From positions 1-64,000 of the forward strand of contig JAIYCB010000032.1 in NCBI GenBank assembly GCA_027488215.1: a stretch of 64,000 nucleotides of DNA. The letters run 5' to 3'. The position numbers and the translations under genes were made by a program. Source of the DNA: Comamonadaceae bacterium (GTDB taxonomy: Bacteria > Pseudomonadota > Gammaproteobacteria > Burkholderiales > Burkholderiaceae_C). Below are positions 50,509-58,391 of the stretch, piece by piece. Numbering within the stretch: position 1 is the stretch's first letter; the number at the start of each line of letters is the position of its first letter. The notes under the pieces were generated by a model. The model did not search any database and had not been told where the DNA came from. It saw nothing but the letters and a program-made list of their open reading frames with translations.

Positions 50509-53500
50509 TCAATGATTCAACTGCCCCCAAGCCTTTTCCAACCGCTTGACGCTGACCGGCTGCGGGGTGCGCAACTCTTGGGCGAAGAAGCTCACGCGCA
50601 GTTCTTCCAGTAGCCAGCGGAACTCCAGCATGCGGGCGTCTTGTGCGCCTTTGCGTTCGGCCACCAGACGCCAGTAGCGTTGCTCTTGCGGTTTCAGCTC
50701 AGTCAGGCGCTGGGCGTCACGGGCGGGGTCGGCTCGGTATTTGTCTAGGCGCAGGGTGATGGCCTTGAGGTAGCGGGCGTAATGCTGCAACTGCGGCCAC
50801 GGGGTGGTAGCCATGAAGTTTTTGGGCATCAGGCGTTGCAGTTGCGCTGTGCAGTCTGCGGTCGCGTCGGGCGCGTTTTTGGTGTCCTTGATCTTGCGGG
50901 TGGCCGCGCCAAACTCCAGCAAGATGGTGCCCGCCAGCCGGGCCACTTCGTTGGCAATCAGGGTCAGACGCCCCCGGCCTTCTTCGATGCGGCGTTTGAA
51001 AGTGATCTCGTCATTGGGCAGCGGATCGAGCAAGAAGGCGCGGTCCAGCGCCACGTCGATGATCTGGGTTTTAAGTTCATCCGCAGTACCCAACGGCATA
51101 TAGGCCACGGCCATTTTTTGCAGGTCGGGGATGTTTTTCTCAAGGTACTTGAGCGCGTCTTTGATCTGCAGCGCAAACAGGCGGCGCAGGCCCGCACGGA
51201 TTTTGGCGGCAGCCACGTCGGGCTCGTCAAACACTTCGATGGTCACGGCGTCTTGCACGTCCACCAGGGCGGGGAAGCCAATCAGGGTCTGCCCGCCTTT
51301 GCTGATTTCCATCAGCTCCGGCAGTTCGCCGAAGGTCCAGGCGGTGTAGCGCTGGGGGGCCAGGGGCTTGGGGACATTAGCGGGTTTAGAAGTTAAGGGT
51401 GCGCGTTGGTTGGATTGCCGCGCTTCGCTCGCAATGACGGGAGAGGATCTGGCACTTTCTGGGGCCGGACTCGTGGCAACTTTAAGCTGCGCAAGCGCCT
51501 GGAAAGCGCCACGGGCTTTGGCGCCCAGCTCGCCTTTGAGCGCGCCCAGGTTGCGGCCCATGCCCAGCTGGCGGCCGTGTTCGTCAACCACGCACAGGTT
51601 CATGAACAGGTGTGGGCTGAGCATGTCGTGTTTGAAGTCAGTGCGTTTGATGTCGAGGCTGGTTTCGTCGCGGGCTTTTTTGAGCAGCATGTCGGTGAGC
51701 GAGCCACTGCCAAACAACTCGGGCGCAGACAGTTCGGCGGCCAGGCGCGTGGCCGATTCGGGCAGCGGCACAAAGCGGCTGCGCGGGCGCTGCGGCAGAC
51801 TCTTGAGCAGGGCCTGAATTTTGTCTTTGAGCAAGCCAGGCACCAACCATTCGCATCGGTCTTCGCTCACTTGGTTCAGCACAAACAGCGGCACCGTGAC
51901 GGTGACGCCATCGCGGGCGTCACCCGGTTCGTGCAAATACGTGGCCTGGCAGTCGGTGCCGCCCAAGCGAATCTGTTTGGGGAAGGCCTGCGTGGTGATG
52001 CCTGCGGCTTCGTGGCGCATCAGCTCTTCGCGGGTCAGCATCAACAATCGCGGCTGCTTGGCGCTCTCAGCGCGGTACCAGGTCTCCAGCAGGCGGCCGC
52101 TGCACACGTCGGCGGGCAGTTGCTGGTCATAAAAAGCATAGATCAGTTCGTCGTCCACCAGCACATCTTGGCGGCGAGACTTGTGTTCCAGCTCTTCGAC
52201 CTTGGCGATCATCTTGTGGTTGGCGGACAAGAACGGCAGCTTGGTTTCCCACTGATTGCCCACCAACGCTTCACGGATGAAAATCTCCCGTGCGCCGTGC
52301 AGGTCCACCCGGCTGTAGGGCGTGCGTCGGCCGCTGTAGACCACCAGGCCATACAGCGTGGCCCGCTCCAGCGCCACCACTTCGGCCGATTTCTTTTCCC
52401 AATGCGGATCGAGCAATTGCTTCTTGAGCAAATGCGCCCCGACCTGCTCCAGCCACTGCGGCTCGATGGCCGCAATGCCCCGGCCAAACAGGCGTGTGGT
52501 TTCCACCAGTTCGGCCACCACGATCCAACGGCCCGGTTTTTTGCTCAGATGCGCGCCAGGGTGTTTGTGGAACTTGATGCCGCGTGCGCCCAAATAGGCT
52601 TCCTCGTCTTCGAGCTTGTAGCCCACGTTGCCCAGCAGGCCCGCCAGCATGGACAGGTGCAGCTGCTCGTAACTGGCGGGCTGCGTGTTGATGCGCCACT
52701 TGTGCTCGGCCACTACCGTGAGCAGCTGGGTGTGCGTGTCGCGCCACTCGCGCACGCGGCGGATGTTGATGAAGTTCTGGCGCAGCAACTGCTCGTACTG
52801 GCGGTTGCTGAGTTTATGGGTGGGCTGATTATTGCGGCCACCTTCATCGCCAAGAGCGGAGCGAGGTGGCGATCCAGCCTGAATGCCTCTGGTTTGCCGC
52901 GCTTCGCTCGCAATGACGGACGCTCTGTCATCGCGAGGTACGAAGCGATCCATGGCTTTCTGCCCGCTTTGAATGCCCGCGCTCGCAATGACGGATACAT
53001 GGGCATGAGGCTCGCCACCTCTGGCATCGTGAATCCACTTCCACAGCTTGAGGTAACCCGTGAATTCGCTTTTGTCGTCGTCGAACTTGGCGTGCGCTTG
53101 GTCAGCCTGGGCGTGAGCGTCCATGGGGCGGTCACGCACGTCTTGCACGCTCATGGCGCTGGCAATCACCAGCACTTCATGGAGCGCTTCACGGCCACGG
53201 GCTTCCAAAATCATGCGGCCCACGCGGGGGTCGAGTGGCAGGCGGGCCAGCTCTTTGCCAATAGGCGTCAGCTCGTTGTCGTCGTCGACAGCGCCCAGCT
53301 CGGCCAGCAGCTGATAGCCGTCGGCGATCGCCCGCTTGGACGGCGCTTCGATGAACGGGAAATCTTCCACCACGCCCAGGTGCAGGCTCTTCATGCGCAA
53401 GATCACGCCTGCCAAAGACGAACGCAAAATTTCCGGATCAGTGAAGCGCGCGCGGCCTGCAAAGTCTTTGTCGTCGTACAGGCGAATACAAATGCCGTTG

Positions 53501-54591
53501 GCCACGCGGCCGCAACGGCCCGCACGCTGGTTGGCTGCGGCCTGGCTGATCGGCTCCACCATCAGCTGCTCGACCTTGCTGCGCAGGCTGTAGCGCTTGA
53601 CGCGGGCGGTGCCGGCGTCGATCACGTAGCGGATGCCGGGCACCGTGAGTGAGGTTTCGGCCACGTTGGTAGCCAACACGATGCGGCTGCCGTTAGAAGC
53701 TTCAAAAATGCGGTCTTGCTCTGCCTGCGATAGGCGGGCAAACAGGGGCAGCACTTCGGCGTTGCGCTTGAGCGGCTGGTGCGCCAGGTGCTTGCGCAGG
53801 TGGTCGGCAGCCTCGCGGATCTCGCGCTCGCCCGGCAAAAAGATCAGAATGTCGCCCCCTGCCCCGCCTTGCCAAAGTTCGTCCACACCGTCGGCCATGG
53901 CCTCGTTCAGGCCGTAGTCACGCGTCTCTTCAAACGGGCGGTAGCGCTGCTCCACCGGGAAGGTGCGGCCCGAAACCATGATGACCGGGGCTGGACCGTT
54001 GCGCGAGGCAAAGTGTTTGGCAAAGCGGTCGGCGTCGATGGTGGCCGAGGTGACGGCGATCTTGAGGTCTGGGCGGCGCGGCAAGATCTGGCGCAAATAG
54101 CCCAGCAAGAAGTCGATGTTCAGGCTGCGTTCGTGCGCCTCGTCGATGATGATGGTGTCGTAGGCTTGCAGCAGCGGGTCGGTCTGGGTTTCGGCCAACA
54201 AAATGCCGTCGGTCATGAGTTTGACGGAGGCGTTTTTGCTCAAACGGTCCTGGAACCGCACCTTGAAACCCACCACCTCGCCGAGCGGCGTCTTGAGCTC
54301 TTCGGCAATGCGCTTGGCCACCGAGCTGGCCGCAATGCGCCGGGGCTGGGTGTGGCCGATCAGTCGACCTTGCTCGCCCGGCTTGGCGTTCAGCTTGCCG
54401 CGCCCCAGCATCAGCGCGATTTTGGGCAGCTGGGTCGTCTTTCCCGAACCAGTCTCGCCGCACACGATGATGACCTGGTGCTGGTCCATGGCGGCCATGA
54501 TTTCGTCACGGCGGGCCGAGACGGGCAGGCCTTCGGGGAAGTCGATTTGGAGGGGGGTGTCAGACAAAGCGAAAACTTCTGTGAAAATCAA
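50509..54591 (-). CDS. hrpA: ATP-dependent RNA helicase HrpA with in-frame repeat insertions
   Basis: A DEAH-box helicase involved in rescuing stalled ribosomes. The 1360-aa product has CGETGSGKTTQ (45-54), DEAHERS, SATID, QRAGRCGR, the HA2/OB region and the long C-terminal DUF3418-like part. Two linker stretches are foreign-looking: residues about 528-586 and about 1047-1062. Both contain VIASEARQ, encoded by an identical 25-base palindromic-repeat core, and the frame stays open through both. Compared with E. coli HrpA (about 1300 aa) the excess fits these insertions. There is no ATG near the start; TTG at 54591 or at 54567 are candidates. Confidence 0.93.
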   Translation of the reverse strand: MIFTEVFALSDTPLQIDFPEGLPVSARRDEIMAAMDQHQVIIVCGETGSGKTTQLPKIALMLGRGKLNAKPGEQGRLIGHTQPRRIAASSVAKRIAEELKTPLGEVVGFKVRFQDRLSKNASVKLMTDGILLAETQTDPLLQAYDTIIIDEAHERSLNIDFLLGYLRQILPRRPDLKIAVTSATIDADRFAKHFASRNGPAPVIMVSGRTFPVEQRYRPFEETRDYGLNEAMADGVDELWQGGAGGDILIFLPGEREIREAADHLRKHLAHQPLKRNAEVLPLFARLSQAEQDRIFEASNGSRIVLATNVAETSLTVPGIRYVIDAGTARVKRYSLRSKVEQLMVEPISQAAANQRAGRCGRVANGICIRLYDDKDFAGRARFTDPEILRSSLAGVILRMKSLHLGVVEDFPFIEAPSKRAIADGYQLLAELGAVDDDNELTPIGKELARLPLDPRVGRMILEARGREALHEVLVIASAMSVQDVRDRPMDAHAQADQAHAKFDDDKSEFTGYLKLWKWIHDARGGEPHAHVSVIASAGIQSGQKAMDRFVPRDDRASVIASEARQTRGIQAGSPPRSALGDEGGRNNQPTHKLSNRQYEQLLRQNFINIRRVREWRDTHTQLLTVVAEHKWRINTQPASYEQLHLSMLAGLLGNVGYKLEDEEAYLGARGIKFHKHPGAHLSKKPGRWIVVAELVETTRLFGRGIAAIEPQWLEQVGAHLLKKQLLDPHWEKKSAEVVALERATLYGLVVYSGRRTPYSRVDLHGAREIFIREALVGNQWETKLPFLSANHKMIAKVEELEHKSRRQDVLVDDELIYAFYDQQLPADVCSGRLLETWYRAESAKQPRLLMLTREELMRHEAAGITTQAFPKQIRLGGTDCQATYLHEPGDARDGVTVTVPLFVLNQVSEDRCEWLVPGLLKDKIQALLKSLPQRPRSRFVPLPESATRLAAELSAPELFGSGSLTDMLLKKARDETSLDIKRTDFKHDMLSPHLFMNLCVVDEHGRQLGMGRNLGALKGELGAKARGAFQALAQLKVATSPAPESARSSPVIASEARQSNQRAPLTSKPANVPKPLAPQRYTAWTFGELPELMEISKGGQTLIGFPALVDVQDAVTIEVFDEPDVAAAKIRAGLRRLFALQIKDALKYLEKNIPDLQKMAVAYMPLGTADELKTQIIDVALDRAFLLDPLPNDEITFKRRIEEGRGRLTLIANEVARLAGTILLEFGAATRKIKDTKNAPDATADCTAQLQRLMPKNFMATTPWPQLQHYARYLKAITLRLDKYRADPARDAQRLTELKPQEQRYWRLVAERKGAQDARMLEFRWLLEELRVSFFAQELRTPQPVSVKRLEKAWGQLNH
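51415..51439. repeat. Palindromic repeat core inside hrpA, copy B
   Basis: A 25-base sequence reading TTGCCGCGCTTCGCTC followed by GCAATGACG on the plus strand, identical to 52894-52918. On the coding strand it gives the peptide VIASEARQ. It falls in a linker before the KPLAPQRYTAWTFGELPELM region. Confidence 0.85.
52835..53003. repeat. Composite palindromic repeat element inside hrpA, copy A
   Basis: This stretch contains ATCGCCA/TGGCGAT (52846-52852 with 52867-52873) and the 25-base core (52894-52918). It also has an approximate inverted partner TGTCATCGCGAGG...CGAAGCGATCCATGG (52926-52954) and a third, partial CGCGCTCGCAATGACGG (52978-52994). It has no stop in the hrpA frame. Such GTCATTGCGAGCGAAGC repeats occur dispersed in several bacterial genomes. 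Confidence 0.8.
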
Positions 54592-54656
54592 GGCAAGAAC
54601 AGCCCGGGATTATCCCCGGCCCAGCACTCTGCCCCATTCGCCGTACCCGATTGCCC

Positions 54657-56003
54657 ATGTCCACAGTTTTCAATTTCACCTTCGTGCCCTGGTTCCGGTC
54701 GGTGGCGCCCTACATCCACATGCACCGAGGCAAGACCTTTGTGGTGGGCATCGCAGGCGAGGCCATTGCCGCAGGCAAGCTGCAAAACCTGGCGCAAGAC
54801 CTGGCGCTGATCCAGAGCATGGGCGTGAAGATCGTGCTGGTGCATGGTTTTCGGCCACAAGTGAACGAACAACTGGCGGCCAAGGGCCACATGCCCAAAT
54901 ACGCTCAAGGCATTCGCATCACCGACAGCGTGGCTTTGGACTGCGCGCAAGAGGCGGCGGGCCAGCTGCGCTACGAGATCGAAGCCGCTTTCAGCCAGGG
55001 CTTGCCCAACACGCCCATGGCGGGTTCCACGGTGCGGGTGATTTCAGGAAACTTCATCACGGCACGCCCTGTGGGCATTGTAGACGGGGTGGATTTTATG
55101 CACTCGGGTCTGGTGCGCAAGGTCGATGTGGACGGCATCATGCGCACGCTGGACATGGGCGCGATGGTGCTGTTGTCACCGTTTGGCTTCTCGCCCACGG
55201 GCGAGGCCTTCAACCTGGCCATGGAAGAAGTGGCCACCAGCGTGGCTGCTGAGCTTCAGGCCGACAAGCTGATCTTTGTGACCGAAATCCCGGGTATCCG
55301 CACGCAGCCGAACGAGCCTGCAAGCGACGACAACCCGATCGACACCGAGTTGCCGCTGGCAGCCGCCAAGCAGCTGCTGGCCTCGCTGCCCCGGCCGACA
55401 GAGCCGACCGATATCGGGTTTTACCTGCAGCACTGCGTCAAGGCCTGCGAAGAAGGCGTGGAGCGCTCGCACATCTTGCCCTTTGCGGTGGATGGCTCGC
55501 TGCTGCTGGAGGTGTATGTGCACGACGGCATCGGCACCATGGTGGTCGATGAAAAGCTCGAAGAGCTGCGCGAGGCCACCGCCGACGATGTGGGTGGCAT
55601 CTTGCAATTGATCGAACCGTTTGAGAAAGACGGCACGCTGGTCAAACGCGACCGCACCGAGATTGAGCGCGACATTGACCACTACACCATCATTGACCAC
55701 GATGGCGTGATCTTTGCCTGCGCGGCGCTCTACCCCTACCCCGAAGCCAAGACGGCCGAAATGGCGGCGCTGACCGTGTCGCCCCAATCGCAAGGGCAAG
55801 GCGACGGCGAGAAGGTCCTCAAGCGCATTGAGCAACGCGCCCGCGCCATGGGCCTCAAAAGCATCTTCGTGCTCACCACCCGTACCATGCACTGGTTCAT
55901 CAAACGCGGCTTTGCACAGGTGGACCCCGACTGGCTACCCGAAGGGCGAAAGCGCAAATACAACTGGGATCGAAAGAGCCAGGTGCTGGTCAAGAAGCTG
56001 TGA
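54657..56003 (+). CDS. argA: N-acetylglutamate synthase
   Basis: First step of arginine synthesis: acetylation of glutamate. The 448-aa product has an amino-acid kinase domain (GKTFVVGIAGEAIAAGKLQN; GVKIVLVHGFRPQVNEQLAA) and a C-terminal GNAT acetyltransferase domain (EMAALTVSPQSQGQGDGEKV, ending RKRKYNWDRKSQVLVKKL). That is the classical ArgA fusion, subject to arginine feedback in relatives. The ATG at 54657 follows 65 bases of shared promoter space with divergent hrpA. Its stop directly abuts the ferredoxin gene stop. Confidence 0.96.
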   Translation: MSTVFNFTFVPWFRSVAPYIHMHRGKTFVVGIAGEAIAAGKLQNLAQDLALIQSMGVKIVLVHGFRPQVNEQLAAKGHMPKYAQGIRITDSVALDCAQEAAGQLRYEIEAAFSQGLPNTPMAGSTVRVISGNFITARPVGIVDGVDFMHSGLVRKVDVDGIMRTLDMGAMVLLSPFGFSPTGEAFNLAMEEVATSVAAELQADKLIFVTEIPGIRTQPNEPASDDNPIDTELPLAAAKQLLASLPRPTEPTDIGFYLQHCVKACEEGVERSHILPFAVDGSLLLEVYVHDGIGTMVVDEKLEELREATADDVGGILQLIEPFEKDGTLVKRDRTEIERDIDHYTIIDHDGVIFACAALYPYPEAKTAEMAALTVSPQSQGQGDGEKVLKRIEQRARAMGLKSIFVLTTRTMHWFIKRGFAQVDPDWLPEGRKRKYNWDRKSQVLVKKL

Positions 56004-56312
56004 TCACAGGTCGAGCACCAGCCTCGCCGTCTGGCTCCGCGAGCAGCAAATCAGCATCTGCGTGTTGGCTTCTTGTTCCTCGGGGGTGAGGAACATGTCC
56101 CAGTGGTCGGGTGTACCCGCGAGAACCTGCGTCAAACAGGTGCCACACACGCCTTGCGAACAAGAAAAAGGCACTTCGTGCCCCGCGTCCTGTAAAACGC
56201 TCAAGATGCTTTGATCTTTGCCCACCTTCAAGGTCTGGCTGCTTTTTTGCAAATGGACTTCAAAAGTGCCATCGGCACCAATGGGTGTTTGGGTAGGGTC
56301 TGAGGTGCTCAT
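56004..56312 (-). CDS. Plant-type [2Fe-2S] ferredoxin
   Basis: A 102-residue protein corresponding to the C-terminal ferredoxin domain of the phthalate dioxygenase reductase/VanB family, without the FAD/NAD domains. Cluster ligands are C51, C56 and C59 (FSCSQGVCGTCLTQVLAG) and C89 (MLICCSRS). GTPDHWDMFLTPEEQE is typical of this family. It overlaps the Rieske oxygenase stop (ATGA), so it is very probably that enzyme's electron donor; a separate reductase would have to be encoded elsewhere. Confidence 0.9.
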   Translation of the reverse strand: MSTSDPTQTPIGADGTFEVHLQKSSQTLKVGKDQSILSVLQDAGHEVPFSCSQGVCGTCLTQVLAGTPDHWDMFLTPEEQEANTQMLICCSRSQTARLVLDL

Positions 56313-57361
56313 GCGGTGATCTCGGGAGAATTTTCCTGGGCCAGTAATCGGTCGATGATTCGGCGCGATTGCACGCCACCTGAATCAATGTTCAGCAGCA
56401 AAAGCTTGCGCTCGGGCCATTGGCTGATGTTGGCTTGCTGAAGTTGGAGCATTTCCATATCTTCGTTGAAGATCTTGCCCTGACCCTCGCGTATTTTGTT
56501 TGTGAGCTCGGTATCCTGCGGCTTGAACTGCCGTGCCATACCCCAGTGGTACCAGTGCGAGGTCTCGGTCTCGGGTGTGATGAAGTCCACCACCACGCCA
56601 TAGGCTTTGACCTCAGGCGGTGCATGGAATCCACCATGGCCTGCAATCGATACGCCCACGTCGATCATGATGTGACTGGGCGGCGTGAACCGACAAATCT
56701 GCCAGCGGTCAACTTTGGCTTGAGGGTCCAAGCCATTGGCGCTCATGGCCATTTGCCAAAAGGGTGGAGCCTGGATGCCAGACATATGGCGCTGCAAGAT
56801 GACCTGCTCTCCTTCCACCGTGGTGGTGCAGGGGGTCTCGTCGATCTCTGGCTGGCCGATGCTGGTGGCATGCACATACGTCTCATGTGTCAAGTCCATC
56901 AGGTTGTCGATCATCAACCGGTAATCGGCTTTGACGTGGTAAAGCCCTCCGCCATAGGCCCAGGCGGGGTTATCAAAAAATTCGAACTGGGGCAACAAGG
57001 CCTGATCGGCCTTGGTCTGATCTCCTGGCCAAACCCAGACGAAGCCATAGCGCTGCGCCACGGCAAACGCCTTGATGGCAGGAAACCCTCGCACGCGCTG
57101 ACCCGGCATGTGAACGGTTTTACCTTCACAGCCCATCTCCAGACCGTGATAACCACACACCAGTTTGCCCTGACACACCTTGCCCAAGGACAACGGTGCA
57201 CCTCGGTGGGGGCAGAAGTCTTCAACGGCCGCTACATGCCCATCCGGGCCTTTGAAGAAGACCATTTTTTCGTTGCAAATGGTGCGCCCCAGAGGCTTAT
57301 TGCCCAGGGCTTCGAGTTCGGCCTCGGTGCAGGCCACATACCAAGTATTTCGGATGAACAT
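56309..57361 (-). CDS. Rieske non-heme iron oxygenase, VanA-like
   Basis: A 350-residue oxygenase alpha subunit. The Rieske ligands are C50, H52, C69 and H72 (DFCPHRGAPLS; LVCGYHGLEMG). The mononuclear iron motif is NLMDLTHETYVHATS with H159 and H164. The N-terminus MFIRNTWYVACTEAEL and overall length match vanillate O-demethylase and related O-demethylases or hydroxylases. Vanillate itself is possible, but the neighbouring TonB receptor suggests a larger or less permeable substrate. It follows the GntR gene by three bases and overlaps the ferredoxin gene. Confidence 0.9.
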   Translation of the reverse strand: MFIRNTWYVACTEAELEALGNKPLGRTICNEKMVFFKGPDGHVAAVEDFCPHRGAPLSLGKVCQGKLVCGYHGLEMGCEGKTVHMPGQRVRGFPAIKAFAVAQRYGFVWVWPGDQTKADQALLPQFEFFDNPAWAYGGGLYHVKADYRLMIDNLMDLTHETYVHATSIGQPEIDETPCTTTVEGEQVILQRHMSGIQAPPFWQMAMSANGLDPQAKVDRWQICRFTPPSHIMIDVGVSIAGHGGFHAPPEVKAYGVVVDFITPETETSHWYHWGMARQFKPQDTELTNKIREGQGKIFNEDMEMLQLQQANISQWPERKLLLLNIDSGGVQSRRIIDRLLAQENSPEITA

Positions 57362-57364
57362 GTT

Positions 57365-58144
57365 TCAATCCTTATGACGAATGAGTTGTACGCCCGGCAT
57401 GACCGAGGGTTGCGGGTTTTTCAGGGCCAGGCCCAAGTGCTGATGGGCAATGCGCGAGTGCTCTCGCATCAGCGCTTCGGCGCGACCGGCTTCGCGCTGA
57501 GCAATCGCATGCAAAACTTGGCGGTGCTGGTGCTGTGCCACCACCAGCGTATCGCGGGCATCGGGGCTGTTCGCTTGCACGCCCACAAAACCAGAAGGCG
57601 ATGCGAAAGGCAGGCCCGAGACACGCTCGATCTCGCGGGCAATCACAGCGCTACCGGCCATCTCGGCCAAGATGCTGTGAAAACGGGCATTGAGGCGGAC
57701 ATAACCCGAGAAATGCGCATCGTTCAGACCACCTGGCTGGAGCAAAGGGTCAATTTGGTCTAGGCAAGCGCTGGCTTCTTGCATCAGAACTGGGCGCACG
57801 CCCCGCTCTGCCGCCAGGCGCGCTGCGAGGCCCTCCAGCGTGCCGCGCAGCTCAATGGCGTCAGCGACTTCGCGCTCGGAAAACGTGCGCACCGCATAAC
57901 CACCACCGGGCAAGGCCTGCAGCAAGCCTTCTTCGCCCAAACGCATCAGGGCAGCTCGAATGGGGGTGCGCGACATGCCCAGACGCTCCACCAGCGTCAA
58001 CTCGGCAATGCGGGTGCCGGCAGGCAAATGGCCTGCCAAGATCAGCTCGCGCAAGCGCTGCTGGGCCTTCACAGCTTGCGAAGCACCTTCCAGGACAGCG
58101 TCTGCGCTTTCAGCGTCCTGTGTGCGAAAAGGAACAGTGGACAT
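57365..58144 (-). CDS. GntR-family (FCD-type) transcriptional regulator
   Basis: A 259-residue repressor-type regulator. The N-terminal winged helix is visible at about 30-95 (LRELILAGHLPAGTRIAELT; VERLGMSRTPIRAALMRLGE). The C-terminal helical FCD effector domain follows from about residue 105, with RGTLEGLAARLAAERGVRPV and a later histidine-containing region (NARFHSILAEMAG; QHQHRQVLHAIAQ). It is the first gene of the GntR-oxygenase-ferredoxin operon, so it probably controls that operon and the divergent TonB receptor in response to the substrate (inference). Confidence 0.92.
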   Translation of the reverse strand: MSTVPFRTQDAESADAVLEGASQAVKAQQRLRELILAGHLPAGTRIAELTLVERLGMSRTPIRAALMRLGEEGLLQALPGGGYAVRTFSEREVADAIELRGTLEGLAARLAAERGVRPVLMQEASACLDQIDPLLQPGGLNDAHFSGYVRLNARFHSILAEMAGSAVIAREIERVSGLPFASPSGFVGVQANSPDARDTLVVAQHQHRQVLHAIAQREAGRAEALMREHSRIAHQHLGLALKNPQPSVMPGVQLIRHKD

Positions 58145-58191
58145 ATTGCGGATTCAAGACGAGCCGTATTAAACCACCATAACCCAAGTGC

Positions 58192-58261
58192 TGTATACAT
58201 AAACTCTTTTTAATCTTGATATTTGCTCAAAATTTCAGCAAAAAATCATTTTTTGTATACC
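58192..58261. promoter_or_regulatory. Two GTATAC palindromes, candidate GntR operators
   Basis: TGTATACA (58192-58199) and TTGTATACC (58253-58261), with centres 62 bases apart, lie in the AT-rich gap between the gntR and TonB-receptor genes. FCD-type GntR regulators typically bind short GT...AC palindromes. The spacing is close to six helical turns, so both sites face the same side of DNA. Confidence 0.5.
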
Positions 58262-58354
58262 GAAATCCAACTCATGACCTGATGGGCAAAGGCTCTATGG
58301 ACTGTCCGGCCCTCAAGTCTCCCGTCGCAGTCAGAACGCCTTGCTCGATCATTT

Positions 58355-58382
58355 TTGCAAATTACTCATATTTTCTTACAAT
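58355..58382 (+). promoter_or_regulatory. Possible promoter of the TonB-receptor gene
   Basis: TTGCAA (58355-58360), a 16-base spacer and TACAAT (58377-58382). The predicted transcript would start only a few bases before the ATG at 58392, which argues for caution. Confidence 0.35.
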
Positions 58383-58391
58383 GATCGGAAC

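Noticed and set aside
51406..53652. 748-codon plus-strand ORF across hrpA
   Set aside because: It is antisense to conserved helicase motifs; the open frame includes the palindromic repeats, which are open in both directions.
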